Positions 52,250 to 61,683 of a DNA stretch of 64,000 bases are shown in pieces. The stretch covers positions 124,001 through 188,000 of the forward strand of contig NZ_SSNY01000007.1 in NCBI RefSeq assembly GCF_004801285.1, written 5' to 3'. Under the pieces are notes generated by a model, which saw only the letters and a list, made by a program, of their open reading frames with translations, was not told the origin of the DNA and made no database searches. Origin of the DNA: Ollibium composti (GTDB lineage Bacteria; Pseudomonadota; Alphaproteobacteria; Rhizobiales; Rhizobiaceae). Each line of letters begins with the position of its first letter. Within the stretch, counting starts at the first letter, position 1. Position numbers and translations under genes: made by a program.

Positions 52250-52828
52250 ATGAGCACGGAGGATGTGCTGGCCGTCTTCCGCTCCGCCGGTGCCGTGCTG
52301 GAGGGGCATTTCATTCTCACTTCCGGCCTCCGCAGTCCCGTCTTCCTGCAGAAGGCGCGCGTCTTCATGCATGCCGACAAGACGGAAAGGCTCTGCAAGG
52401 CGCTTGCCGAAAAAATCCGCGCGGAAGTGTCCGGCCGTATCGACTATGTGGTCGGTCCAGCCATCGGCGGCCTGATCCCGGCCTACGAGACGTCACGCCA
52501 CCTCGGCGTGCCGGCGATCTGGGTCGAGCGTGAGCAGGGCGTGTTCAGGCTACGCCGCTTCGACATGGAGAAGGGCGCGCGCGTCGTCATCGTCGAGGAT
52601 ATCGTCACCACCGGCCTGTCGATCCGCGAGACGATCGAATGCCTGCGCGGGCTTGGCGCCGAGGTAGTGGCGGCGGCCTGCATCATCGACCGTTCCGCCG
52701 GCAAGACCGATGTCGGCGTGCCGCTGATCGCGCTCGCCGAATATGAGGTTCCAGCCTATCCGGCTGACGCCCTGCCGCCGGAACTGGCGGCCATACCGGC
52801 GGTTAAACCGGGTAGCCGCAACATATGA
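52250..52828 (+). CDS. pyrE: Orotate phosphoribosyltransferase
   Basis: The 192-residue enzyme converts orotate and PRPP to OMP in pyrimidine synthesis. It begins [20 protein letters not shown]; an ATG at 52217 would add 11 residues. Key segments are [36 protein letters not shown] and the PRPP loop [19 protein letters not shown]. Length matches the alphaproteobacterial enzyme, which is a little shorter than that of enterobacteria. Confidence 0.95.
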   Translation: MSTEDVLAVFRSAGAVLEGHFILTSGLRSPVFLQKARVFMHADKTERLCKALAEKIRAEVSGRIDYVVGPAIGGLIPAYETSRHLGVPAIWVEREQGVFRLRRFDMEKGARVVIVEDIVTTGLSIRETIECLRGLGAEVVAAACIIDRSAGKTDVGVPLIALAEYEVPAYPADALPPELAAIPAVKPGSRNI

Positions 52829-52850
52829 GGTGAGAAGGGCGGTCGGGCGG

Positions 52851-53438
52851 ATGCTGTTCAGGCGTAGGAAAACGGAATCTCTTGGCGAGCGGGTTCGGCT
52901 GTGGCTGTGGCCGCGCCGCTCCTTTTCGCGCTCGCTGCAATATTTCTCCAAGCGTATCCTGCGGCTGAACGCCACGCCTCATGCGGTCGCGGCCGGCGTC
53001 GCGGCCGGCGTGTTTGCCTCTTTCTTCCCGCTCGGCCTGCATTTCCTCATCGCCGCAGCGGTCTGCTGGCTGATCGCCGGAAATCTCGTGGCCGCCCTGC
53101 TGGGGGCGGCTGTCGGCGGCAACCCGCTGACCGTGCCGCTTCTGTGGGGCGCGTCCTGGGAAACGGGCAAGCTTATCCTGCACCACCACGTCACGCATGG
53201 TCCGCCGGCCCGTCTCAGCGCCATGATGCACAACTTGAGCTTTGCCCAGCTCTGGGTCCCGGTGCTGAAACCGCTGACCATCGGCGCGATCTTGCTAGGC
53301 TTGGTCTTCGGCCTGCTGTTTTATGCCCTGACCCGCTGGGGCATGGCGGCGTTCCGTGAGCAGAGGCGCCGCCGCCTCGCCGAAAAGACGCGCCTGCGCC
53401 AGACCGGCACCCACGACGTCGGCAGCGCAGCACGATGA
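52851..53438 (+). CDS. DUF2062-domain membrane protein
   Basis: The 195-residue protein starts at ATG 52851, behind GGGCGG; the frame opens in pyrE at 52743 but that part is unlikely. The DUF2062 pattern is seen as [20 protein letters not shown] and [20 protein letters not shown], with [20 protein letters not shown] giving the conserved N-P. It has two to three further helices and a basic C-terminus. The function of the family is unknown. Its stop overlaps the acpS start (ATGA), placing it in the acpS-lepB-rnc-era unit. Confidence 0.9.
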   Translation: MLFRRRKTESLGERVRLWLWPRRSFSRSLQYFSKRILRLNATPHAVAAGVAAGVFASFFPLGLHFLIAAAVCWLIAGNLVAALLGAAVGGNPLTVPLLWGASWETGKLILHHHVTHGPPARLSAMMHNLSFAQLWVPVLKPLTIGAILLGLVFGLLFYALTRWGMAAFREQRRRRLAEKTRLRQTGTHDVGSAAR

Positions 53439-53848
53439 TCGTCGGCATCGGCTCCGATCTAATCGACATTCGTCGCATCGAGAAATCGCTCGAGCGGCAC
53501 GGAGAGCGCTTCGTCCAGCGCATTTTCACCGAAACCGAGCAGGCGCGCGCCGAAGGGCGGGCGCATCGCGCCGCCACCTATGCCAAGCGCTTCGCCGCCA
53601 AGGAGGCCTGCGCCAAAGCGCTGGGCTGCGGCATCGCCGATGGCGTGTTCTGGCGGGACATGGGCGTGGTCAACGAGCCCGGCGGCAGGCCGACGATCGA
53701 GCTTTCCGGCGGTGCCGTGACCCGGTTGGCCCGCCTGCTGCCTAAGGGCCACAAGGCGGCGATTCATCTCACCATGACCGACGACTATCCGCTTGCTCAA
53801 GCCTTTGTGATCATCGAGGCCCTGCCGGCCGCACAAGCGCCACAGTGA
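53435..53848 (+). CDS. acpS: Holo-[acyl-carrier-protein] synthase
   Basis: The 137-residue AcpS moves 4'-phosphopantetheine from CoA to acyl carrier protein. It starts [20 protein letters not shown], whose Asp binds Mg; the second metal ligand is the Glu in [34 protein letters not shown] is the usual following segment. It overlaps the DUF2062 gene stop by 4 bases. Confidence 0.96.
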   Translation: MIVGIGSDLIDIRRIEKSLERHGERFVQRIFTETEQARAEGRAHRAATYAKRFAAKEACAKALGCGIADGVFWRDMGVVNEPGGRPTIELSGGAVTRLARLLPKGHKAAIHLTMTDDYPLAQAFVIIEALPAAQAPQ

Positions 53849-53926
53849 TAGGACCATGCCCGTCTCATTGAACGTTGCCGGCCGCGCGCCGAGCCCTTAT
53901 AGAGCCAGACCATGAAAGAGGACGAC

Positions 53927-54676
53927 ATGAGCGCGGCGGACAAGTCCGAGAAGAAATCCGGAGGCCTTGGCGAGACGGTTTCCGTCATCGTCCAGGCTTT
54001 GCTCCTGGCGCTGGTCATCCGCTCGCTGTTCTTCCAGCCTTTCTCCATCCCATCCGGTTCGATGCGACCGACGCTGCTGGAAGGCGACTATCTGTTCGTC
54101 ACCAAATGGGCCTACGGCTATTCGCGCTATTCGCTGCCCTTCGGCCCGAACCTGTTTTCCGGTCGCATCTGGGGCGCGGAGCCGAAGCGCGGCGACGTGG
54201 TCGTCTTCAAGTTCCCGCCCAATCCGTCGATCGACTACATCAAGCGCGTCGTCGGCCTGCCGGGCGACCGCATCCAGATGAAGGACGGCCAGCTGTTCAT
54301 CAACGGCGTCGGTGTGCCACGCGAGAAGGTCGGCCAGATCGACAATCCCGACATCACCGAGGTCAACCGCCCGGTCGACGTCTACCGCGAGACGCTGCCC
54401 GACGGCGTGAGCTACGACACGCTCGACCTGTCGCCCAATTCCATCGGCGACAACACGCGTGAATTCGACGTGCCACCGGGCCATTATTTCATGATGGGCG
54501 ATAACCGCGACAATTCGAGCGACAGCCGCTTCACCGTCGGTTTCGTGCCGGCCGAGAACCTTGTCGGCCGCGCCAACATCATCTTCTTCTCGATAGCCGA
54601 CGGCGCCAGCCCGCTGGAGATCTGGAAATGGCCGTCCGACATGCGCGCCTCGCGCCTGTTCCACTTCGTCAGGTGA
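53927..54676 (+). CDS. lepB: Signal peptidase I
   Basis: The 249-residue membrane protease removes signal peptides. The ATG at 53927 has AGAGGA 6 bases upstream; an ATG at 53912 is in frame. One N-terminal helix (VSVIVQALLLALVIRSLFF) leads to catalytic Ser45 in IPSGSMRPTLLEGDY, the catalytic lysine in IDYIKRVVGLPGDRI and box E GDNRDNSSDSRF. Only a single helix is predicted before the catalytic domain, as in many alphaproteobacterial forms. The TGA overlaps the rnc start. Confidence 0.96.
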   Translation: MSAADKSEKKSGGLGETVSVIVQALLLALVIRSLFFQPFSIPSGSMRPTLLEGDYLFVTKWAYGYSRYSLPFGPNLFSGRIWGAEPKRGDVVVFKFPPNPSIDYIKRVVGLPGDRIQMKDGQLFINGVGVPREKVGQIDNPDITEVNRPVDVYRETLPDGVSYDTLDLSPNSIGDNTREFDVPPGHYFMMGDNRDNSSDSRFTVGFVPAENLVGRANIIFFSIADGASPLEIWKWPSDMRASRLFHFVR

Positions 54677-55392
54677 TGGCGCTGAACCGGCCGATCGGCG
54701 AGGCACTGGCGAGAGCGATAGCCGACAAGACGGGCTACGCGTTCCAGGATGTGCGCCTGCTGGAAACCGCGCTTACCCATTCCAGCGCCGCCAAGGCCAA
54801 GGCCAACAACGAACGCCTCGAATTCCTGGGCGATCGCGTGCTCGGCCTCGTCGTCGCCGACATGCTCTTCGCCCGGTTTCCCGATGCCCGGGAGGGCGAG
54901 ATCGCCCCGCGCTTCAATGCCCTGGTCGATGCACGGACCTGCTCGGAGGTCGGGCTTGAGCTGGACCTGGAGCACGAGATCCGCGCCGACGCAGCACTCA
55001 AGGCCCGTTCGCGCGGCTCTGGCGGCAACTACCTGGCCGATGCGGTCGAGGCGCTGATCGCCGCCATTTACATCGACGGCGGACTGGATGCCGCGCGGCG
55101 CTTCATCCTGCGCTGCTGGGAGCCGCGCATCGACACGGTCGTCGCCAAGCCGCCGAACCCGAAATCCGAATTGCAGGAATGGATCGCCAGGACGAGCGAC
55201 GCCCGTCCCGAATACGTTATCGACAGGCGCGAAGGACCGGACCATCAGCCGGTCTTCACCGTGTCGGTCCGGGTCGCCGGCTTTGAGCCCTCGACCGGCA
55301 CGGGCGGTTCCCGCAGGGCGGCCGAGGAGGCCGCCGCAGCGGCGCTTCTGGTGCGCGAAGGCGTATGGAGCGCGGAAGGAACCTCTCGATGA
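54676..55392 (+). CDS. rnc: Ribonuclease III
   Basis: The 238-residue RNase III processes rRNA precursors and double-stranded RNA. It starts at the ATG in TGATG, overlapping the lepB stop by one base. The catalytic signature is NERLEFLGDRVLGLVVADML, with a second acidic pair in ADAVEALIAAIYIDGG. A double-stranded RNA-binding domain follows (NPKSELQEWIARTSD, SRRAAEEAAAAALL). The frame opens earlier, in lepB, but this is not needed. Its stop overlaps the era start. Confidence 0.96.
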   Translation: MALNRPIGEALARAIADKTGYAFQDVRLLETALTHSSAAKAKANNERLEFLGDRVLGLVVADMLFARFPDAREGEIAPRFNALVDARTCSEVGLELDLEHEIRADAALKARSRGSGGNYLADAVEALIAAIYIDGGLDAARRFILRCWEPRIDTVVAKPPNPKSELQEWIARTSDARPEYVIDRREGPDHQPVFTVSVRVAGFEPSTGTGGSRRAAEEAAAAALLVREGVWSAEGTSR

Positions 55393-56312
55393 CCGCTGCC
55401 GAGGAAGCCGCCGCCCAGCCTTCGACCCGTTCCGGCTTCGTCGCCCTGATCGGCGCGCCCAATGCCGGCAAGTCGACGCTGGTCAACCAACTCGTCGGCA
55501 CCAAGGTGTCGATCGTCACCCACAAGGTGCAGACGACGCGCGCGCTGGTGCGGGGCATCGCCACCCATGGCGCGGCGCAGATCGTCTTCGTCGATACGCC
55601 CGGCATCTTCAAGCCGCGCCGGCGCCTCGATACCGCGATGGTGACGACGGCCTGGGGCGGCGCCAAGGACGCCGATATGGTGCTGGTGCTGATCGACGCC
55701 GAACGCGGCATCAAGGGCGACGCCGACGCCATCCTCGACAGGCTGGCCGACGTGCGCCAGCCGAAGGTGCTGGTGCTGAACAAGGTCGACCGGGTGAAGC
55801 CGGAGGCGCTGCTGGTCCTGACGCAGGCGGCCAACGAGCGCGTCGCCTTCGAGCGAACCTTCATGGTGTCGGCGCTGACTGGGTCCGGCTGCAAGGACCT
55901 GCTCGACTATCTCGCCGAGGCGCTGCCGGCAGGGCCTTGGTATTATCCGGAAGATCAAATCTCTGACCTGCCGATGCGCCAGCTCGCCGCTGAGATCACG
56001 CGCGAGAAGCTTTATCTGCGCCTGCATCAGGAGCTTCCCTATTCCTCCCATGTCGAGACGGAGAAGTGGGAGGAGAAGAAGGACGGTTCGGTGCGCATCG
56101 AGCAGGTCATCTATGTCGAGCGCGACAGCCAGAAAAAGATCGTGCTCGGCCACAAGGGCGAGACGATCCGCGCCATCGGCGAGGCCTCGCGCAAGGAGAT
56201 CGGCGCTATCCTCGAACAGAAGGTGCACCTGTTCCTGTTCGTCAAGGTCCGCGAGAACTGGGGCGACGATCCCGAGCGCTACCGCGAGATGGGCCTGGAG
56301 TTCCCGCATTAA
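55389..56312 (+). CDS. era: GTPase Era
   Basis: The 307-residue GTPase assists 16S rRNA maturation and 30S assembly. The G1 loop is [17 protein letters not shown]2/G3 are [12 protein letters not shown] and [14 protein letters not shown], and G4 is NKVDRVK; a C-terminal KH domain includes [19 protein letters not shown]. The start ATG 55389 overlaps the rnc stop (ATGA). It follows rnc, as in most proteobacteria, so rnc and era are cotranscribed. Confidence 0.97.
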   Translation: MTAAEEAAAQPSTRSGFVALIGAPNAGKSTLVNQLVGTKVSIVTHKVQTTRALVRGIATHGAAQIVFVDTPGIFKPRRRLDTAMVTTAWGGAKDADMVLVLIDAERGIKGDADAILDRLADVRQPKVLVLNKVDRVKPEALLVLTQAANERVAFERTFMVSALTGSGCKDLLDYLAEALPAGPWYYPEDQISDLPMRQLAAEITREKLYLRLHQELPYSSHVETEKWEEKKDGSVRIEQVIYVERDSQKKIVLGHKGETIRAIGEASRKEIGAILEQKVHLFLFVKVRENWGDDPERYREMGLEFPH

Positions 56313-56413
56313 AGCATTTTGCAGCCGACGGAATCGTCTGGCGTCCGCACAAATGCGGCTGGAAAACAGCTGGAGCAGCCGGCTGCGTTCGTCAGAACGC
56401 CGTTGCTCTGGCA
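56313..56413. repeat. RIME-like palindromic repeat upstream of recO
   Basis: The unit beginning GCATTTTGCAGCCGACGGAA, just after the era stop, and its distal half (GCTGCGTTCGTCAGAACGCC ... GCTCTGGC) match the repeats at 22669-22831. Two palindromic halves are present. It ends about 40 bases before the recO start. Confidence 0.65.
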
Positions 56414-56452
56414 GACCTTGATTTCGCCGCCGAAGCCGTCGAAGTTCCGACC

Positions 56453-57226
56453 ATGGAGTGGCGCGACGAGGGAATCATCCTGGGCACCCGCAGGCATGGC
56501 GAAACCAGCGCCATTCTCGAGGTGATGACGCGCGCGCACGGACGCCACATGGGGCTGGTGCGCGGCGGCCGCTCGCGCAAACTCCAGCCGGTGCTGCAAC
56601 CTGGCAACCGCGTCGATCTGGTGTGGCGCGCCCGGCTCGACGAGCATCTCGGCCTGTTCCAGGCCGAGGCGCTGGAGATGAACGCCGCGCGCCTGATGGA
56701 CAGCGCAATCGCCGTCTACGGCATCCAGCTTCTCGCAGCGCATCTGCGCCTTTTGCCCGAACGCGATCCGCACGACGCGGTTTACGAGACTCTGGGCGTC
56801 ATGCTCGGCCATCTCGACGATCCCGATGCGGCCGGCGAGCTGGTGGCGCGCTTCGAGCTTCTGGTGCTGGACGAACTCGGCTACGGCCTCGACCTGACGC
56901 AGTGTGCGGCGACTGGGACGAGCAGCGATTTGGTCTACGTCTCGCCGAAATCGGGCCGCGCCGTGTCGCGTGAGGCGGGCGCGCCGTGGCATGACAGGAT
57001 GCTGGCGCTGCCGGCCTTCCTGCGCCGTGGCGCCGGCCTGCGCGGTGATCCGGTCGCGGTGGCGGAAGCCTTCCGTCTGACGGGCTTTTTCCTGCATCGC
57101 CATGTCTATGAGCCGCGCGGCATCGAGGAGCCGGGCGCGCGCGCCGGCTTTCTGGCCGCGCTTATCCGCCATCATGCCGCGCCCAAATCGGCCGACGGCG
57201 CCGCATCCGGGGAAAGTGCTGCGTGA
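56453..57226 (+). CDS. recO: DNA repair protein RecO
   Basis: The 257-residue RecO loads RecA onto gaps with RecF and RecR. It begins [20 protein letters not shown] at ATG 56453. [20 protein letters not shown] is the conserved OB-fold segment, and [24 protein letters not shown] text ([20 protein letters not shown]) marks the helical domain. The ATG has only a weak ribosome binding site; the upstream frame runs back into era and the repeat and is not coding. The era-recO order is standard, but here a repeat sits between them. Confidence 0.94.
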   Translation: MEWRDEGIILGTRRHGETSAILEVMTRAHGRHMGLVRGGRSRKLQPVLQPGNRVDLVWRARLDEHLGLFQAEALEMNAARLMDSAIAVYGIQLLAAHLRLLPERDPHDAVYETLGVMLGHLDDPDAAGELVARFELLVLDELGYGLDLTQCAATGTSSDLVYVSPKSGRAVSREAGAPWHDRMLALPAFLRRGAGLRGDPVAVAEAFRLTGFFLHRHVYEPRGIEEPGARAGFLAALIRHHAAPKSADGAASGESAA

Positions 57227-57282
57227 CCAGGGCGATTTTCTCGCCGATACGCACCATTCGATGACGGTTTGAGGGAACTGCC

Positions 57283-60072
57283 ATGACCACCATACTGGAT
57301 AGCCTGATCGGCCTCGCCGTCATCGTCGCGCTGTTCGTCATCCTGTCGCGGCAACGCAAGCGGCTCGACCGGGTCGAGCGCGAGCTGGCCGCCTTGCGCG
57401 GGCTGGTCCTGTCGGGCGTGCCCGCGACCGGCGCTGCCACGGCATCCGCCAAGACGAAAGAGACTGAACTGGCCTCGGCACAGCCCGATGCCGAGCCGGA
57501 AACTTTGCATGAGGTAGCCGATGCAGCCGTGGCCGAGCAGGCCGGCGCGCCGGTTCCCGGTCCATGGGCCAAGGTTCCCGCCATGGCGACGGCCGTTTCG
57601 ACCGAGACGACTCCGCCGGCGCAAGCCGAAACCGAGCGGCAGGAGACACCTGCCCAATCGGCTGCTCCGACGCCGAAGGCACGCGACATCGAAACCGCGC
57701 TGGGCACCCGCTGGGCCGTCTGGGTAGGTGGCTTGGCGCTGGCTCTCGGCGGCCTGTTCCTGGTGCGCTACACCATCGAGGCGGGCGTCTTCGGCCCTGA
57801 GGTTCGGCTTGCCATGGCGGCGGTGCTGGGCCTCGTGCTGGTCGGCGGCGGCGAATTCATCCGCCGTACCGGCTTCAAAATGCCGGTTGAGGGCGCGGCA
57901 AGCGCCTACATTCCGGCAATCCTGACGGCGGCCGGCGCCTTCGTCCTGTTCGGCACGATCTATGCCGCGCACGCCGTCTATGGCTTCATCGGCCCGACCG
58001 CCGCCTTCCTCCTGCTTGGAGCCGTGGCCATCGGTACCATCGCGCTGGCGCTGGTGCACGGCCAGGCGCTGGCCGGCATCGGCCTGCTCGGCGCGCTGGC
58101 GACGCCGCTGCTCATCGATACGCAATCGCGCAACGATTGGGCGCTGTTCGGCTATCTGGCGATCGTTCTGGCGGCCGCCGGCTTCGTCGCGCGCATCAGA
58201 GCGTGGACCTTCCTGATGACGGCCGCCTTCGTCGGCATCGGCCTGTGGACGCTGCTCTATGTCGGGCAGGCGCCGGATCCCGATTATCGCATCCTGACCT
58301 TCGCTGGCCTCGTCACGCTGGCGGTCCTGGCCTTCGCCTGGCTGGGACGCGCGCAAACGGGGCAGGGCGGCTTCGACCTGCCGTCCACTGCGCCCGGCCT
58401 GTTCATCGGTCTTTCGGTGCTGGCACTGTTTTATGCGCCTGCTCTGGCCGGAACGCCGGCAATGTGGACCGGAGTGCTGCTGATCGCCGCCATGCTCGCG
58501 GTCGCGCTCTATCGGCAGCCGGCGCTGGCGCTGGTCCATGCGGCGGGCGCGACGGCGGTTCTGGTGTTTCTCGGCGTCGTGCCGTTCGTCGCTTTCTACC
58601 CGGACTTCGGCGGCGATTTCTTCATTCCCGGGCAGGGCATGGAACCGCTGTTCGACGGTGCGGTGATCGACGGCGGAATTATGCTGCGCCTCGGCGCTGT
58701 TCTCTGCGTCCTCTTCCTTGCGGCGGGGCTCTGGAGCGCCCGGCGTCTGGCGGCGGCCGTTCCGGCCTGGGCCGCGACATGGGCTGGTTGGGCCGTCGCC
58801 GTGCCTTTGGTCGTCGTGCTGACGCTCTGGGTCACCTATGGCAACATCGATCATGACTACTTCTACGCGGCCATCGCCGCGCTGCTGGTCATCGTCTTCG
58901 TCGCCGGCAGCGAATGGATCGCACGGGCCGAGCAGCCGCCGTTGGCGGGCGGCAGCGCCGTTTGCCTCGCCTTGATCGGCGCCGGTCTCGCCGCGCTGCT
59001 TTTCCTGCACATGGCCTTCGGCTCGGGCCTGACGACCGTGCTCGCGGCCGCCGCCGTCGTCGTGCCGGCCGTTGCGACGCGCAAGCGCTCCTGGCCGGTG
59101 CTCGGCTGGCTTTCGGTCGGTGCGGCGGTGGCCGTTCTGGCGCGCGTCGCCTTCGACCCGACCATCGTCGGCGCCGACGCGCTGTCGCGCACGCCCGTCT
59201 TCAACTGGCTGCTGCCGGGCTACGGCATTCCAGCGCTCGCCTTCGCCGCCTCCGCCTGGCAGCTTGCGCGCACGACGGCCGGTCGCCCTCGGCTTGCCAT
59301 GGAAGCGGCGGCGGCCCTTTTCGCGCTTCTGCTGCTTGCCATGCTGGTTCGCCACGCCATGCACGGCGGCGTTATCGACGACGGCGCACTGACGCTGGCC
59401 GAACAGGCGATTTATACGCTGATTACGCTGGGCTTCGCCGCGATCCTCGTTTCGATCGACATGCGCTCGCCGAGTTCGGTGCTGCGCTACGGTTCGCTCG
59501 CCATCGGCGTCCTGTCGGTGGCCTCCATCGCCGGCAGCCATTTCCTCTGGCTCAACCCATTGTTCACCGACGAATCGACCGGCTCCATCCCAGTCTTCAA
59601 CCTTCTGTTCCTGGCCTATCTGCTGCCGGCGATCGCGGCGGGGCTGCTCGCTCTCTACGTTCGCGACAAGCGGCCGAAATGGTATTCGGCCATGCTGGCG
59701 CTGACGGCGGCCCTGCTCGCCTTCGTCTATGCGACGCTGTCGGTGCGCCGCTTCTTCAAGGGCGAATATATCGGCCTGTGGAGCGGGCTAGGTCAGGTGG
59801 AAACTTACAGCTACTCCGCGCTCTGGCTGCTGCTCGGCGTCGTCGTGCTGGCCATCGGCGTCCGGCTCGGCTCGCAGGTGCTGCGCATCGCCTCGGCGGC
59901 GCTGATCGCGGCGGCGGTGCTGAAGGTCTTCCTGTTCGATATGTCGGAACTGGAAGGCGTGCTGCGGGCGCTCTCCTTCATCGGCCTGGGCGCGGTGCTG
60001 ATCGGCATCGGCCTGTTCTATCAGAAGCTGTTGACCAGTGCGGCGCGCCGCAGCGGAGAACCAGCCACCTGA
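57283..60072 (+). CDS. DUF2339-family large polytopic membrane protein
   Basis: The 929-residue protein has an N-terminal helix (IGLAVIVALFVILSR), a short coiled coil (RKRLDRVERELAALRGL), a proline- and glutamate-rich linker of about 100 residues, and then more than 20 hydrophobic helices. DIETALGTRWAVWVGGLALA begins the DUF2339 core, and many helices repeat a G-W-A/L pattern. The family has no established function; it is a widespread inner-membrane protein in proteobacteria. The start has a GAGGGAACTG site. It lies alone, between recO and the ECF sigma gene. Confidence 0.9.
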   Translation: MTTILDSLIGLAVIVALFVILSRQRKRLDRVERELAALRGLVLSGVPATGAATASAKTKETELASAQPDAEPETLHEVADAAVAEQAGAPVPGPWAKVPAMATAVSTETTPPAQAETERQETPAQSAAPTPKARDIETALGTRWAVWVGGLALALGGLFLVRYTIEAGVFGPEVRLAMAAVLGLVLVGGGEFIRRTGFKMPVEGAASAYIPAILTAAGAFVLFGTIYAAHAVYGFIGPTAAFLLLGAVAIGTIALALVHGQALAGIGLLGALATPLLIDTQSRNDWALFGYLAIVLAAAGFVARIRAWTFLMTAAFVGIGLWTLLYVGQAPDPDYRILTFAGLVTLAVLAFAWLGRAQTGQGGFDLPSTAPGLFIGLSVLALFYAPALAGTPAMWTGVLLIAAMLAVALYRQPALALVHAAGATAVLVFLGVVPFVAFYPDFGGDFFIPGQGMEPLFDGAVIDGGIMLRLGAVLCVLFLAAGLWSARRLAAAVPAWAATWAGWAVAVPLVVVLTLWVTYGNIDHDYFYAAIAALLVIVFVAGSEWIARAEQPPLAGGSAVCLALIGAGLAALLFLHMAFGSGLTTVLAAAAVVVPAVATRKRSWPVLGWLSVGAAVAVLARVAFDPTIVGADALSRTPVFNWLLPGYGIPALAFAASAWQLARTTAGRPRLAMEAAAALFALLLLAMLVRHAMHGGVIDDGALTLAEQAIYTLITLGFAAILVSIDMRSPSSVLRYGSLAIGVLSVASIAGSHFLWLNPLFTDESTGSIPVFNLLFLAYLLPAIAAGLLALYVRDKRPKWYSAMLALTAALLAFVYATLSVRRFFKGEYIGLWSGLGQVETYSYSALWLLLGVVVLAIGVRLGSQVLRIASAALIAAAVLKVFLFDMSELEGVLRALSFIGLGAVLIGIGLFYQKLLTSAARRSGEPAT

Positions 60073-60215
60073 TGAGCCGGGAATAAATGCGCCGCAGCGT
60101 TCGTTGTCTTCTCGCGCGGGATGCAGCTAAGGCCGCATCTTGCGACGGGCGACGAACCGGCGTTCAATCGGCGGTAGCAGCGGGCGGCGGGCAGGCGCGG
60201 GCGTAAACGGCAGCG

Positions 60216-60734
60216 ATGGACGACAGGAAGGCAGCGATCGTCAGCGAGATACCGCGCCTCAGGCGCTATGCGCGCGCTTTGCTGCGCGACCGCGACGGTG
60301 CTGACGATCTCGTCCAGGATTGCCTCGAACGCGCGCTCACCCGGCTGGACAATTGGCAAAGCGGAGAAAGCCCCCGAAGGTGGCTGTTCACGATCATGCA
60401 TCATCTGTTTATCGACCGGATGCGCAAGGTGAGCCGGCGCGGCGAGACGGCGATGCTGCCGCTCGATGCCGACGAGGCGCTTGCCGCGCCCGCCGAGCAG
60501 TTCGGCAACGCCGCCTCGCGCGAGATCTTCGACGCCTTGCAGGCCATCGGGCCTGATCGCCGCGCGGCGCTGGTGCTGGTCTCGATCGAAGGCTTTTCCT
60601 ATGCCGAGGCCGCCAACATCCTTGGCGTGCCGGCCGGAACGCTGATGTCGCGCATCGCCCGCGGTCGAGAGGAACTGCGCGGATTGCTGGACGATTCATC
60701 CCGTCGCCGCGCCATCAGGATCGTCGAATCATGA
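60216..60734 (+). CDS. ECF-type sigma factor
   Basis: The 172-residue sigma-70-family protein has region 2 (RYARALLRDRDGADDLVQDC, RWLFTIMHHLFIDRMRK) and region 4 (ALVLVSIEGFSYAEAANILG, VPAGTLMSRIARGREEL) but no region 3, as in ECF sigmas. The start ATG 60216 has a weak GGCAGC leader. It overlaps its anti-sigma gene by 4 bases (ATGA), a standard coupling. Target promoters were not identified. Confidence 0.92.
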   Translation: MDDRKAAIVSEIPRLRRYARALLRDRDGADDLVQDCLERALTRLDNWQSGESPRRWLFTIMHHLFIDRMRKVSRRGETAMLPLDADEALAAPAEQFGNAASREIFDALQAIGPDRRAALVLVSIEGFSYAEAANILGVPAGTLMSRIARGREELRGLLDDSSRRRAIRIVES

Positions 60735-61525
60735 GTGGGCGCGATTTCACCGAGCGGGATATCCACATGGCGCTCGACGGCGAACTGCCGGGCGAGGATC
60801 GCGCCGGCTACGAAGCCTGGCTGGCCGCCAACCCGGACATGCAGGCCAGACGCACCCGCTATGCCGGCGATGCCGAGGCATTGCGTTCCGCTTTCGCGGG
60901 CGTTCTCGACGAGCCGGTCCCGGCGCGGTTGACGCGCGCCGCGCTCGGTGAAAAGCCCGTGGTGGTAGAGCGCCGGCGCCCGCGCTGGTGGTTGGCCGCG
61001 GCTGCCGCCCTGCTTTTGGCCGTTGGCGGAGCCGGCGGCTACGTCGCCGCTTCGCTGGGAGGCGGGTCACATGACGACAGCGCGCAGGATCAGCTGGCCG
61101 AGGAGGCGATCGCGGCCCATGTCGTCTATGCCGCCGAGAAGCGCCATGCCGTCGAGGTCCCCGCCAGCGACCTGGATCATATGGAAACCTGGCTGTCCAA
61201 CCGCATCGGTATGAAGCTGGTCGCGCCCAACCTGAGCGACGACGGCTTCCAGCTTGTCGGCGGTCGGTTGCTGCCGGCGGGTGGGCACCGTGCCGCCATG
61301 CTGCTCTACGAGGATGCGGAAGGAAACCGCATCTCGCTGTTCGTCACGACAGAGCCGGCAGCGCATGGCAAGGGCATCTACGCGCAGTCCGGCGAGGGGC
61401 CTCGCGCGGTCTATTGGCTCGACAAGGGCTACGGCTGCGCGGTCGTCGGCTCGCTTCCGGACAACCGTCTGAGCGAGGTGGCCAAACGGGCCTACGAGCA
61501 GCTCATCGCGGGCATGATCTCGTGA
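60731..61525 (+). CDS. Membrane-anchored anti-sigma factor
   Basis: The 264-residue protein begins MSGRDFTERDIHMALDGELP, the DIHMALDGEL segment being typical of the sigma-binding N-terminus of such anti-sigmas. One membrane helix (WWLAAAAALLLAVGGAGGYV) and a C-terminal periplasmic domain follow (DHMETWLSNRIGMKLVAPNL, YGCAVVGSLPDNRL). The H-x3-C-x2-C zinc motif of ZAS-type anti-sigmas is absent. It would hold the ECF sigma at the membrane until an envelope signal releases it. Signal and release route are unknown. Confidence 0.87.
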   Translation: MSGRDFTERDIHMALDGELPGEDRAGYEAWLAANPDMQARRTRYAGDAEALRSAFAGVLDEPVPARLTRAALGEKPVVVERRRPRWWLAAAAALLLAVGGAGGYVAASLGGGSHDDSAQDQLAEEAIAAHVVYAAEKRHAVEVPASDLDHMETWLSNRIGMKLVAPNLSDDGFQLVGGRLLPAGGHRAAMLLYEDAEGNRISLFVTTEPAAHGKGIYAQSGEGPRAVYWLDKGYGCAVVGSLPDNRLSEVAKRAYEQLIAGMIS

Positions 61526-61683
61526 AGGCCGTCGATTTCGGGATGGCAGTTGAGGGTCGGAGAGGGCGCCACAATTCAGCCCGATTTCAAGCGCGATAGC
61601 GCGAACTTCGCAGGGTTTTTCGCCTTGCTTCCTGAGTCGGCAAGCCTTTCCCAGCAATCGCCTCCGAGGGTTTTAGTGCCTTC

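Noticed and set aside
57172..59541. 789-residue minus-strand frame opposite the DUF2339 gene
   Set aside because: It is a low-complexity, R/Q/E-rich antisense shadow of a high-GC gene. The plus strand gives a coherent multi-helix protein with a ribosome binding site.
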